Made by a program: the position numbers and the translations under genes. Below are positions 17,107 through 24,787 of a stretch of DNA of 64,000 bases, in pieces. The stretch comes from Streptomyces sp. VRA16 Mangrove soil (GTDB taxonomy: Bacteria > Actinomycetota > Actinomycetes > Streptomycetales > Streptomycetaceae). The stretch covers positions 248,001 through 312,000 of the forward strand of contig NZ_JAFVLN010000004.1 of assembly GCF_017377775.1 (NCBI RefSeq), in the 5' to 3' direction. Within the stretch, counting starts at the first letter, position 1; each line of letters starts with the position of its first letter. Under the pieces are notes generated by a model. It worked only from the letters and a program-made list of their open reading frames with translations, was not told the origin of the DNA and did not search any database.

Positions 17107-18095
17107 CGACCGGTCTCCTCGCTCAGTTCGGTGAGCACGGCCACCACGAGGTTGCGCAGCAGCGGCACCTTGTACGCGTTCTGCGGCAGCGGGGCCGCCG
17201 CCGCGAGTTCGGCGTCGGCCGCGGCGGCGAACGCCTCGCCGCTCGCGGGCCCGCCGATCAGCGCCCGTTCGGCGGCGTGGGCCCGCCAGGGCCGGGACGC
17301 GACCGCCCCGAGGGCCAGCCGCGCGTCCACGACGACACCGTCCCGCACCTGAAGCGCGGCGGCCACCGAGCCGATGGCGAAGGCGTACGAGGCGCGCTCG
17401 CGCACCTTGCGGTAGCGGGAGTGCGCGGCGACGGGCGCGGGCGGCAGCACGACACCGGTGATGAGCGCGCCGGCGGGCAGCGCGGTCTCCAGGTGCGGGG
17501 TGTCACCGACCGGCAGATAGAAGTCGGCGAGCGCCAACTCCCCCGGCCCGTCGGCGGTTTCGTAGGTGACGACGGCGTCGAAAGCGGCCAGCGCCACACC
17601 CATGTCGGAGGGGTGCACGGCCACACAGTGCGCGCTCGCGCCGAGCACGGCGTGGTTGCGGTGCTCGCCGTCGACGGCGGGGCAGCCGCTGCCCGGCTCG
17701 CGCTTGTTGCACGGCTTGCTGATGTCGGTGAAGTAGCCGCAGCGGGTGCGCTGCAGCAGATTGCCGCCGACGGTCGCCATGTTCCGCAGCTGCCCGGAGG
17801 CGCCCGCGAGCACGGCCTGGCTCAACGCCGGGTAGCGCAGGCGTACTTCGGGGTGGGCGGCGAGGTCGCTGTTGGTGACGGTGGCCCCGATCCGCAGGCC
17901 GCCCTCGGGGGTCGCCTCGATGCGGTCCAGCGGCAGTTCCCGTACGTCGACCAGGCGTGCGGGGCGCTCGATGCCCGCCTTCATCAGGTCGACGAGGTTG
18001 GTGCCGCCGCCGAGGTAGCGCGCCTCGGGGTCGGCGCCGAGGACCGCCACGGCACCGGAGACGTCGAGCGCCCGCTCGTATCCGAACTCCCTCAT
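17103..18095 (-). CDS. FAD-binding subunit with extra Fe-S cysteines (PaoB-like)
   Basis: A 330-residue FAD-binding medium subunit. YLGGGTNLVDLMKAGI (about 27-42) and TVGGNLLQRTRC are the two FAD loops. Four Cys residues, 119, 129, 138 and 157 (RTRCGYF, SKPCNKREPGSGCPA, ASAHCVAV), match the 4Fe-4S insertion that distinguishes PaoB-type and hydroxybenzoyl-CoA-reductase-type subunits from ordinary xanthine dehydrogenase. This is the best evidence that the complex is PaoABC-like. The real start is ATG 18095; the longer open frame upstream is read-through of the neighbouring gene's opposite frame. It overlaps both adjacent operon genes by 4 bp. Confidence 0.88.
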   Translation of the reverse strand: MREFGYERALDVSGAVAVLGADPEARYLGGGTNLVDLMKAGIERPARLVDVRELPLDRIEATPEGGLRIGATVTNSDLAAHPEVRLRYPALSQAVLAGASGQLRNMATVGGNLLQRTRCGYFTDISKPCNKREPGSGCPAVDGEHRNHAVLGASAHCVAVHPSDMGVALAAFDAVVTYETADGPGELALADFYLPVGDTPHLETALPAGALITGVVLPPAPVAAHSRYRKVRERASYAFAIGSVAAALQVRDGVVVDARLALGAVASRPWRAHAAERALIGGPASGEAFAAAADAELAAAAPLPQNAYKVPLLRNLVVAVLTELSEETGR

Positions 18096-18667
18096 GCCAC
18101 AACCTCCTTCGACCCGTCGGCCGACTGCGCGGCGGCCTGCGTCACGGCACGCACGATCGAACCGTACGCGCCGCAGCGGCACAGGTTGCCGCTCATCCGC
18201 TCCCTGATCTCCTCCGGGGTCAGCGGTGGCGGTCCGGCGTCCGGGCGCACGTCCTCGGTCGCGGCGCTGGGCCAGCCCGCCGCGTGCTCGTCGAGCACGG
18301 CGAGCGCCGAACAGATCTGGCCGGGCGTGCAGTAGCCGCACTGGAATCCGTCGAGATCGAGGAACGCCTGCTGCACCGGGTGGAGCCGGTCGCCCTCGGC
18401 GATCCCCTCGATGGTGGTGATCTCGCGGCCCTCGGAGGCGACGGCGAGAGTCAGGCAGGACACGGCGCGGCGGCCGTCCACGAGCACCGTGCAGGCACCG
18501 CACTGCCCCTGGTCGCAGCCTTTCTTCGTGCCGGTCAGATCGAGCCGCTCGCGCAGGGCGTCGAGCAGTGTGGTGCGATGGTCGACGGGGAGGGTGTGCT
18601 TCTCCCCGTTCACGTGCAGAGTGACAGTGCTGGACGCCGAGGTGGCGAGGTGGTCGGCCGAAGCCAT
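18092..18667 (-). CDS. 2Fe-2S subunit of PaoABC-like oxidoreductase
   Basis: A 191-residue electron-transfer subunit. The plant-type 2Fe-2S cluster is bound by Cys51, 56, 59 and 71 (GCDQGQCGACTV ... SCL), and the second cluster by Cys110, 113, 163 and 165 (CGYCTPGQ ... CRCGAY). An insertion of about 20 residues lies between the last two pairs (GWPSAATEDVRPDAGPPPL). There is no twin-arginine signal at the N terminus, unlike E. coli PaoA, so the complex is probably cytoplasmic. It is the first gene of the operon, with its start at 18667 and a 217-bp divergent promoter region shared with a TetR gene. Confidence 0.9.
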   Translation of the reverse strand: MASADHLATSASSTVTLHVNGEKHTLPVDHRTTLLDALRERLDLTGTKKGCDQGQCGACTVLVDGRRAVSCLTLAVASEGREITTIEGIAEGDRLHPVQQAFLDLDGFQCGYCTPGQICSALAVLDEHAAGWPSAATEDVRPDAGPPPLTPEEIRERMSGNLCRCGAYGSIVRAVTQAAAQSADGSKEVVA

Positions 18668-18794
18668 GAACAGCCTTCTTTCGCAGATGCGTTGCTCTGG
18701 TGCGAGGAGAATCGGCGTTGTACGCAGGAAGGTGGGGCGGTCGGCGTACGTTCCGGTTCGGGTACGCCGCGTGCCCACTAGGGTGGGGCCGAAG

Positions 18795-18843
18795 CGGACA
18801 CCTGTCCGTTCTACGGTCCTCGACCGTAGTGGACAACTGTCCG
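18795..18843. promoter_or_regulatory. Palindromic operator cluster between pao-like operon and tetR
   Basis: Three palindromes lie in 49 bp: CGGACACCTGTCCG (18795-18808), CTACGGTC-CTC-GACCGTAG (18811-18829) and GGACAACTGTCC (18831-18842). The first and third share GGACA-N2-TGTCC with centres 35 bp apart. The block lies 41 bp upstream of the TetR start, between divergent genes, as expected for an autoregulated TetR operator that also controls the oxidoreductase operon. Confidence 0.7.
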
Positions 18844-18884
18844 CCCATCAAGGACGTTTCCGAGCCACGGCCGGAGGAGGACGT

Positions 18885-19463
18885 GTGCGGCACCCGGACA
18901 AGCAGGCCCCGCTCCGCTCGGACGCCCAGCGCAACCGCGAGCGGATCCTGGAGGTGGCCCTGGCCGAGCTGACCCGGTCCGCCGACGCGCCGCTGAGCGC
19001 GATCGCGAAGAAGGCCGGGGTCGGCCAGGGCACGTTCTACCGCAACTTCCCCAGCCGCGAGGCGCTCGTCCTGGAGGTGTACCGGTACGAGGTGCGGCAA
19101 GTCGCCGACACGGCGGCCCAGTTGCTGCGCAGCCGCCCGCCGGAGGTGGCACTGCGCGAGTGGATGGACCGGCTCGCCCAGTACGCGATGGCGAAGGCAG
19201 GGCTGGCGAACGCACTGCGCGAGGCGACGACGGCGCCCGGCACGTTCAAGAGCATCGCCCACGATCTCCTCGTGGGCGCGGTCACGCAGCTGCTCGAAGC
19301 GAACGAGAGAGCGGGCACGATCCGCCCCGGTGTGACCCCCGACGACTTCATGCTGGCGATCGCGGGCCTGTGGCAGATCGACCCGCGCAGCGACTGGCAG
19401 TCCCGCGCGGGCCGGCTTTTGGACCTGGTGACGGCGGGCCTGCGCGCGGGCGCGCCCCGCTGA
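18885..19463 (+). CDS. TetR/AcrR family transcriptional regulator
   Basis: A 192-residue regulator. The N-terminal HTH runs from RERILEVALAELTRSADAPLSAIAKKAGVGQGTFYRNFPSREAL (about 17-60); the recognition part is KKAGVGQGTFYRNF. The C-terminal ligand domain is of the SbtR/TetR_C type (LAQYAMAKAGLANALRE, LLEANERAGTIRPGVTPDDFM). GTG at 18885 is preceded by GGAGGAGG. It is divergent from the molybdenum oxidoreductase operon, and palindromes fill the gap, so it is probably the operon's repressor and its own. The inducer is unknown; an aldehyde or its parent compound is a fair guess. Confidence 0.88.
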   Translation: MRHPDKQAPLRSDAQRNRERILEVALAELTRSADAPLSAIAKKAGVGQGTFYRNFPSREALVLEVYRYEVRQVADTAAQLLRSRPPEVALREWMDRLAQYAMAKAGLANALREATTAPGTFKSIAHDLLVGAVTQLLEANERAGTIRPGVTPDDFMLAIAGLWQIDPRSDWQSRAGRLLDLVTAGLRAGAPR

Positions 19464-19502
19464 CCGGGGTCCGCCGCAGGACCGCTACGACCGCTACGAC
19501 CG

Positions 19503-20336
19503 CTACGACCGCTTCCGGGGTTTGCCCCGCTTACCGCCCTGCTGCTTGCCGCCCTGCTGCTTGGCACCCTGCGGCTTGCCGCCCTGCTTGCGCGCTCCGG
19601 CCCCGCCGGTCTTCGGCCGACCCGATCCGCCCTTGCCGCCCTGCCCCGCGGCCTTCTTGGTGGGGGCCCGCTTGCCGGCCTTCTCGTCGGCGGGCTTGGT
19701 GCGGCCCCGCGAGCTGTTGACGGTGCGGCCGCGCACGATGCCGATGAAGTCCTCGACCGCGTCGGTGGTGCGCTCCTCGGGCCAGGCGAGCGCGACACTC
19801 GACTCCGGCCCGTCGGTCACCGTCCGGTAGGTGAGATCACGCCGGTGGTGCAGCCGGGCGAGCGACTGCGGCACGATCAGCAGCCCCACTCCGGCCGCGA
19901 CCAGCTCGACGGCGTCGGCGGTGGTGGCGGGCCGTTCGAAGGCGGCCTGCCCGGGCGGCTGCCCCTCGGGCCACTCCAGCACGTCGTCCAGCGGGTGCTG
20001 CACGATCTCCTCGGCCAGATCGGCGAGGGTGACCTGCTCGACCGCGGCGACGACATGGTCCTTGGGGACCACGACGACGGTGGTCTCCGTGTACAGCGGG
20101 ATCGCGCTGAAGAACGTACGGTCCACGGGCAGCCGGACCAGGCCCGCGTCGGCGTCCGTGCGCCGCAGGACGTCGGACACCTCGTCGGCGGGCACGGGGA
20201 CGAGGGTCAGCGGGACGTCGGGCAGCCGCTCGTGCCAGATCCGCACCCACTTGGCGGGGGTCGCTCCGGGAACGTAGGCGAGCCTGAACCCGGGGGCCGC
20301 GGGCGTCGGTGCGGGGGTTTCTTCCGTGCCTGTCAC
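19503..20336 (-). CDS. LysR-type effector domain protein without HTH, basic tail
   Basis: A 277-residue protein made of a LysR substrate-binding domain (FRLAYVPGATPAKWVRIWHERLPDVPLTL, seen here as AYVPGATPAKWVRIW; then DAGLVRLPVD, GVGLLIVPQSLARLHHRRDL) with no N-terminal winged HTH. From about residue 207 the sequence turns into a low-complexity basic tail with Gly-Gly-Lys-Gln repeats ending KRGKPRKRS, which may bind nucleic acid. It is divergent from a DUF5997 gene with a 58-bp gap, a pairing I recall as common in Streptomyces. How an effector domain without an HTH works is unclear; the basic tail may replace the DNA contact. Confidence 0.8.
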   Translation of the reverse strand: MTGTEETPAPTPAAPGFRLAYVPGATPAKWVRIWHERLPDVPLTLVPVPADEVSDVLRRTDADAGLVRLPVDRTFFSAIPLYTETTVVVVPKDHVVAAVEQVTLADLAEEIVQHPLDDVLEWPEGQPPGQAAFERPATTADAVELVAAGVGLLIVPQSLARLHHRRDLTYRTVTDGPESSVALAWPEERTTDAVEDFIGIVRGRTVNSSRGRTKPADEKAGKRAPTKKAAGQGGKGGSGRPKTGGAGARKQGGKPQGAKQQGGKQQGGKRGKPRKRS

Positions 20337-20394
20337 GCCGCCAGGCTACCCGGCGTGGTCGGACCTCTCCGTTCGGCTGGATACCCTTGACCTC

Positions 20395-20802
20395 ATGAGT
20401 TCGCACCAGAGCGCCCAGACCATGAAGCCCGCCACCGCGGCGAAGAAGCTGGGTGTGTACCTCGATGCCACGCCCGCCGAGTTCCGGGACGGCGTCGTCT
20501 CGCGCGCCGAGCTGGCCGCGCTGCAGGCCGACCCGCCGCAGTGGCTCGTCGCCCTGCGCACCGACGGCCCGCACCCGCGCCCGGTCGTCGCGCAGAAGCT
20601 GGGCGTCTCCATCGCGGGCCTGGCCCGCGGCGGCGTCACGGAGGCGCTGACCACCGAGCAGATCGAGGCGCTCAAGGCCGAGAACCCCGAGTGGCTGCGG
20701 CAGGAGCGCGCCACGCAGGCCGACGTCCGCAAGGAGAACGTCCGCGTGAAGAAGCTCCACGCCGAGCAGGCGGAGAAGCGGGCCCGCCGGGACCAGGACT
20801 GA
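20395..20802 (+). CDS. DUF5997 family protein
   Basis: A 135-residue soluble protein of the actinobacterial DUF5997 family. It begins MSSHQSAQTMKPATAAKKLGVYL, has LPATPAEF-like and WLVALRTDGPHPRPVVAQKLGVSIAGLARGG segments (partly shown), and ends in a highly charged helix (RQERATQADVRKENVRVKKL onward). KPATAAKKLGVYL and RPVVAQKLGVSIAGLAR both look like helix-turn-helix-type or SAP-like short helical repeats, but no function is established. The start is chosen because homologs begin at this Met and the next gene's GTG is 58 bp away. Divergence from the LysR effector-domain gene is the only context. Confidence 0.82.
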   Translation: MSSHQSAQTMKPATAAKKLGVYLDATPAEFRDGVVSRAELAALQADPPQWLVALRTDGPHPRPVVAQKLGVSIAGLARGGVTEALTTEQIEALKAENPEWLRQERATQADVRKENVRVKKLHAEQAEKRARRDQD

Positions 20803-20829
20803 TCCGTCGCCGGGTGCCGGTCCAGGACC

Positions 20830-20863
20830 GCTGAGATGCCGCGCCGGAGGTGCGCGTCTCAGC
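20830..20863. terminator. Possible hairpin after DUF5997 gene
   Basis: GCTGAGA (20830-20836) pairs with TCTCAGC (20857-20863), and inner GC pairs can extend the stem. It begins 27 bp after the DUF5997 stop, in the 129-bp convergent gap with the MFS gene. Confidence 0.4.
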
Positions 20864-20931
20864 GCCTGCGTGAGAACCCCGAGCGTGCGTGCCGGACGCC
20901 GGGGCGCGGACGGGGGTTCGGACCCAGGCCC

Positions 20932-22164
20932 TCAGGGGCGCGGGGCCCTCTCACCGTGCGGTTGCGCCGCGCGGGCACAGCAGGCCACGAGCCACCCGCG
21001 CCCGGCCACGCGTCCGCGGCCCGGCAGCAGCCCCGCGCCCCCGGCCGTCAGCAGCGCCCCCAGCACCACAGCGGAAGCGGCCCCCCACCCGCCGCCGGCG
21101 ACGAGCGGCGCGGCCACGCCGGCGCCCACGGCACCGGCGACGAAGTACAGCAGCAGGTAGACCCCGCTGAGGCTCCCGGCCCGCAGCGGGTCGATCCCGA
21201 GGATGCGCGCCTGGTTCGCGGCCTGCGCCGTGAAGCACCCCGCGTCGACGAGAGCCAGCCCCACCGCGGTGATCACGGGCCGTGACAACCCCGTGCAGAG
21301 CAGCGCCGCGCCCACTGCCGCGACGACCATGCTGACGCGGATCACGGCCCGCGGCGAGTACCGGTCCCCCAGCCGCCCGGCCACCGGCAGCGCGGCGAAG
21401 CCGAGCGCCCCGGCCAGGCTGTAGAGGCCGATGGCGGCGGCGTCGAGGCCGTACGGGGGCTGCGCGAGCCGCACGGTGAGCGCGACCCAGACGAGGCTGA
21501 AGGCGAAGTACCACAGGCTGCCCTGTGCCACGGCCCGGCGCAGGGTGCGATGGCGGCGCAGCAAACCGGGCAGCGCCGCGAGCGTGCCGAGGTAGCCGCC
21601 CTGCGGCGCGGGCCGCTCCCGGGGCAGCCGCCACCACGCCCCGGCCGCGCAGACCAGCACCGCGGCGGCGAAGACAAGCAGCATGCCGCGCCAGCCCAGC
21701 GCCCCGGCCAGCGCGCCGCCGACGAGCCGGCTGAGCAGGATCCCCGCCGACATGCCCGCGGCCACCAGCGAGACGGCGGCGCCGCGGCGCTCCCCCGGGA
21801 CGCCGCGGCCCGCGATCGCCGAGGCCATCGCGCTGACGCTCGCTCCGGCGCCGACGACGACGTACGCGACGAGCAGCTGCCCGAGGCCGTGCGCGCTCGC
21901 GGCCAGCAGGAGCCCGCCGGCCAACAGCGCGAGCTGGCCGGTGACGAGCCTGCGCGGCGCCGCGCGGTCGACGAGCGGCAGCAGGAAGGCGAAGCCGGCT
22001 ATGCATCCGGCGAGCGCGGCGGTCGTGACGAGGCCGATGGCGGCGGCCGAGGTCCCGGTGTCGCGGGCGAGGTCGCCGAGGGCGGGCTGCACGGCGTAGT
22101 TGTTGGCCAGGGCGATCCCCGCCGTGCAGGCGAGCAGCGGGACGCCGCCGCGGGCCGGGCTCAC
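20932..22164 (-). CDS. MFS transporter, YgaY/CmlA-like efflux type
   Basis: A 410-residue MFS protein with about twelve helices. NNYAVQPALGDLARDTGTSAAAIGLVTTAALAG at the N terminus is typical of a small DHA1-like subfamily found beside HTH regulators (YgaY-like), together with AGYVVVGAG-like helix 4 and GRLGDRYSPRAV in the second half. The start is GTG 22164, which overlaps the stop of the XRE gene by 4 bp (GTGA); the open frame further upstream overlaps that gene. Coupled translation with a cupin-type XRE regulator suggests efflux of the small molecule that the regulator senses. Confidence 0.82.
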   Translation of the reverse strand: MSPARGGVPLLACTAGIALANNYAVQPALGDLARDTGTSAAAIGLVTTAALAGCIAGFAFLLPLVDRAAPRRLVTGQLALLAGGLLLAASAHGLGQLLVAYVVVGAGASVSAMASAIAGRGVPGERRGAAVSLVAAGMSAGILLSRLVGGALAGALGWRGMLLVFAAAVLVCAAGAWWRLPRERPAPQGGYLGTLAALPGLLRRHRTLRRAVAQGSLWYFAFSLVWVALTVRLAQPPYGLDAAAIGLYSLAGALGFAALPVAGRLGDRYSPRAVIRVSMVVAAVGAALLCTGLSRPVITAVGLALVDAGCFTAQAANQARILGIDPLRAGSLSGVYLLLYFVAGAVGAGVAAPLVAGGGWGAASAVVLGALLTAGGAGLLPGRGRVAGRGWLVACCARAAQPHGERAPRP

Positions 22165-22742
22165 GGCGCCTCCCCGCGCACGAGGACGACCGCGTAACGG
22201 CATTCCCGTTCGGTGGAGTTGACGAAGACGCACGGTGCTGGGGCGCCCAGCTCGACGGTGTCCCCGGCCTCCAGCTCGTGCACCGTGGCGCCCTCGTGGA
22301 AGGTGAGCTGCCCGTCGAGCACCCAGATGATCTGCCGGTGGAACGCGAACGCGGCGGCGGGGTACGGCACTCGGGCCCCTGCGGGCAGCCGGATCTCGGC
22401 CACCTCCGCCGGGAATCCCGGCGTGGAGACCTGCCGGCGCGTGTACCCGGTCTCCGGGTCGAGCCAGCGCGGCGCCTCCTCGGCGCGCCGGACGCGCTCC
22501 GCCTCCGCCCGCCCCGTCCCGTCCGGGTCGAGGAGCGTGGCGACGCTGAGCCGGAACGCCGCCGAGAGCTTGCCCAGCACCACCGCGGTCGGATTGCTCT
22601 CGCCCCGCTCGATCCGGTGGATCATGGCGCGCGAGACGCCCGACTCCTCGGCCAGCTCCGCGAGCGTCCAGCGGCGCCGGTCCCGCTCGGCGCGGATCCG
22701 GGCGCCGATCCGCGCCACCAGCGGGTCTACGATATTGGACAT
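22161..22742 (-). CDS. XRE-cupin transcriptional regulator
   Basis: A 193-residue regulator with an N-terminal XRE HTH (RIGARIRAERDRRRWTLAELAEESGVSRAMIHRIERGESNPTA; core EESGVSRAMIHRIERG at about 33-48) and a C-terminal cupin sensor domain (YPAAAFAFHRQIIWVLDGQLTFHEG, then ELEAGDTVELGAPAPC). The cupin barrel probably binds a small ligand or metal. ATG 22742 is the start; it overlaps head to head with the ATG of the acetyltransferase gene on the other strand. It is co-translated with the MFS gene downstream and likely controls it and itself. Confidence 0.88.
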   Translation of the reverse strand: MSNIVDPLVARIGARIRAERDRRRWTLAELAEESGVSRAMIHRIERGESNPTAVVLGKLSAAFRLSVATLLDPDGTGRAEAERVRRAEEAPRWLDPETGYTRRQVSTPGFPAEVAEIRLPAGARVPYPAAAFAFHRQIIWVLDGQLTFHEGATVHELEAGDTVELGAPAPCVFVNSTERECRYAVVLVRGEAP

Positions 22743-22755
22743 GGATCTACGATAT
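22726..22755. promoter_or_regulatory. Direct repeats TCTACGATAT across the shared start codons
   Basis: TCTACGATAT occurs at 22726-22735 and 22746-22755, exactly 20 bp apart (two helical turns), on either side of the overlapping divergent start codons (22740-22743). The TACGAT/TATCGT parts sit where a -10 box would be for leaderless transcripts in both directions. It is probably the operator and promoter for both genes. Confidence 0.5.
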
Positions 22756-23268
22756 GAGACGCCGCCGGGGTCCGTGAAGGTCCGCGCGGCGCACGAGGGC
22801 GACCTGGACACGATTCTCGCCATCCGCAACCACGCCATCGAGCACGGCACGGCGCTGTGGACGGACACCCCGCAGACCCGTGACGAGGGCGCGGCGTGGC
22901 TCGGCGCGCACCTCGGGCGCGGCTCGGCGTACGTGGCCGAGGACACGGGGGACGGAACGGTCGTCGGGTTCGGCGTCTACGGCCCCTGGAAGGACTACTC
23001 GGGGTTCCGGCACACGGTCGAGAACTCGGTCTACGTCGCCGAGGGCCACCACGGCCGCGGTATCGGCTCCGCGCTGCTCGGCACGCTCGTCGCCTCGGCG
23101 TCGGCGACGGGCCTGCACGTGATGATCGCCGGGATCGAGGCGGGCAACGGGGCGTCGGTCCGGCTGCACGAGCGGCACGGGTTCGAGCACGCGGGGACGG
23201 TGCGCGAGGTGGGCACGAAGTTCGGGCGGTGGCTCGATCTCACCCTGATGCGGCGGCAGTTGGACTGA
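22741..23268 (+). CDS. GNAT N-acetyltransferase, phosphinothricin acetyltransferase-like
   Basis: A 175-residue GNAT enzyme of the Pat/Bar group. Seen are VRAAHEGDLDTILAIRNHAIEHGTALW, the SVYVAEGHHGRGIGSALLGTL acetyl-CoA loop (shown in part: HHGRGIGSALLG), and GNGASVRLHERHGFEHAGTVREVG with the characteristic end KFGRWLDLTLMRR. Such enzymes acetylate the amino group of phosphinothricin, methionine sulfoximine or other amino acids. The start at 22741 has no Shine-Dalgarno and its ATG overlaps the divergent regulator's start, consistent with a leaderless message; GTG 22774 is an alternative. Control by the neighbouring XRE protein is likely from position. Confidence 0.82.
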   Translation: MDLRYETPPGSVKVRAAHEGDLDTILAIRNHAIEHGTALWTDTPQTRDEGAAWLGAHLGRGSAYVAEDTGDGTVVGFGVYGPWKDYSGFRHTVENSVYVAEGHHGRGIGSALLGTLVASASATGLHVMIAGIEAGNGASVRLHERHGFEHAGTVREVGTKFGRWLDLTLMRRQLD

Positions 23269-23697
23269 GCCGCGCCCCGGGGAGCGCATTCCACCCCTTG
23301 GCGCACCCGTGCGCCCGCGCGCAGAGGTGACGCCCCGCGCCGGTCCCGCCCCGCGGGAACCGTCCACGCCCCCTGACTCGCAAGGCGCTTGTGCGCGGGC
23401 TCGCCGCCGCCGGGTCCGCGCCCCTGCTGCCGGGCCTGTTCCCGGGGACGGCGGCGGGCGTCGAGCGGGTCGGCGGGGTCCGCGGCACGCATCGGCGTCG
23501 CCCCGGCCCGCGGCCCACCTCTCACTGTGCTCCGCCCCCGGCCGCCGCCACGACACGGCAGACGAACACCGCGAGCCGCGGCTGTCCGCACGACGAATCC
23601 GCTGACGGGCTCAGGGACTTGTTCCGTGGCGGCGCGGGGGCCGTCAGCCTTACTCTGCCTGCGGAGACACTGCGGTGAACGCACAAGGCGAGGCGAC
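23269..23697. other. Intergenic region, possible decayed signal-peptide remnant
   Basis: No intact gene is supported in these 429 bp. On the plus strand LTRKALVRGLAAAGSAPLLPGLFPGTAAG (about 23374-23460; core VRGLAAAGSAPLLPGLFPG) looks like an export signal, but what follows is low-complexity Arg/Pro sequence with no family likeness, so it may be the start of a dead exported-protein gene. Confidence 0.35.
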
Positions 23698-24651
23698 ATG
23701 GACACCCTGCTCTTCGACAGCAGCGATCTCGAGGTGACGGAGGACTTCCTCTCCCGCTCCTACGCCCGGATGCGCATCGGCAACGGGACGCCGGGCAGCA
23801 GCCGGGCCCGGATCAGGCGTGACGCGCTGCCGGGCGTGACGGTCGACGAGCTCGACCTCGACATGAGCTACTCGGTGACACCGCTGGGCAAGATCTGTCT
23901 GTGCCTGGTTCACGAAGGCACCATCAGGGACCACACGTTCTCAGATGTCGAGGACGCCTTCGGGCCCGGCGACATGGTCTCGTTCGCCCCGCCCGAACTG
24001 CCGTACCAGGGGCGGATCTGCGGTGCCCGCTACAACATCACGATGCTGGATCCGGAGCTGCTGACCCGGGTCGCCGCCACCGATCCGCGGGCCGAGCCGG
24101 GACCGGTCCGGCTTCTCGGGCACCGGCCGACATCGGCCGCCGCGGCCGGCCATCTGCAGCGGACCATCATCCACGTACGCGATCACGTGCTGGCCGATCC
24201 GGCCGTGGCCGCCGAGCCGTTGATCGTGTCGACCGCCGCGCAGCACCTGGCCGCGAGCGTGCTGGCCGCCTTCCCGAACACGGCGTTCACCGAACCCACC
24301 GGCACCGACCGCCACGACTCCCACTCGGGCACCCTGCGCCGCGCCGTCGACCACATCGAGGACCACGCGCACGAGCCGCTCACCGTGGCGGAGATCGCCG
24401 CGGCGGCGCATGTCACCGTACGAGCCCTGCAGTACGCGTTCCGCCGGCACATGGACACCACGCCGCTCGCGCATCTGCGGCGGGTCCGCCTCGCACGGGC
24501 CCACGCCGAGCTGCGGGACGCCGATCCGGGCACGGGAGTGACGGTGACCTCGGTGGCCGCACGCTGGGGTTTCTACCATCCCGGCCGGTTCGCGACGCTC
24601 TACCGTGACACCTACGGCCGGCCGCCGCACCACACCCTGACCGGCCGCTGA
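23698..24651 (+). CDS. AraC family transcriptional regulator
   Basis: A 317-residue regulator. The N-terminal AraC_binding-like (cupin-type) sensor includes RIRRDALPGVTVDELDLDMSYSV and FGPGDMVSFAPPELPYQG. The C-terminal double HTH runs from RRAVDHIEDHAHEPLTVAEIAAAAHVTVRALQYAFRRHMDTTPLAHLRRVRLARAHAEL (core AAAAHVTVRALQYAFRRHM at about 240-258) to the second motif VAARWGFYHPGRFATLYRDTYG. ATG 23698 is preceded by AAGGCGAGG. It is transcribed alone between an empty region and an ANTAR gene. Its effector is unknown. Confidence 0.88.
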   Translation: MDTLLFDSSDLEVTEDFLSRSYARMRIGNGTPGSSRARIRRDALPGVTVDELDLDMSYSVTPLGKICLCLVHEGTIRDHTFSDVEDAFGPGDMVSFAPPELPYQGRICGARYNITMLDPELLTRVAATDPRAEPGPVRLLGHRPTSAAAAGHLQRTIIHVRDHVLADPAVAAEPLIVSTAAQHLAASVLAAFPNTAFTEPTGTDRHDSHSGTLRRAVDHIEDHAHEPLTVAEIAAAAHVTVRALQYAFRRHMDTTPLAHLRRVRLARAHAELRDADPGTGVTVTSVAARWGFYHPGRFATLYRDTYGRPPHHTLTGR

Positions 24652-24787
24652 CGCGCGTCGCACGGCCCGGGCTCCGGTGCTCCGGTGCTCCGGTGCATGA
24701 AACGGCCGTGCAGCGAGCATCAGAGCACCGGACAGTTCCCTGACACCGTCTCGACGCCCACCCCCCCTGGTCCCCGGAGGTAGCGCA

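Noticed and set aside
18096..19262. Extension of the FAD-subunit frame through the 2Fe-2S gene (719 residues)
   Set aside because: The added part is shadow; ATG 18095 is in a 4-bp overlap with the 2Fe-2S gene.
19482..19511. CGACCGCTA-type repeats at the end of the LysR-effector gene
   Set aside because: They encode or abut the repetitive basic tail; no separate element is supported.
24671..24694. GCTCCGGT repeated three times
   Set aside because: A short simple repeat between genes, without other signals; probably chance or slippage.
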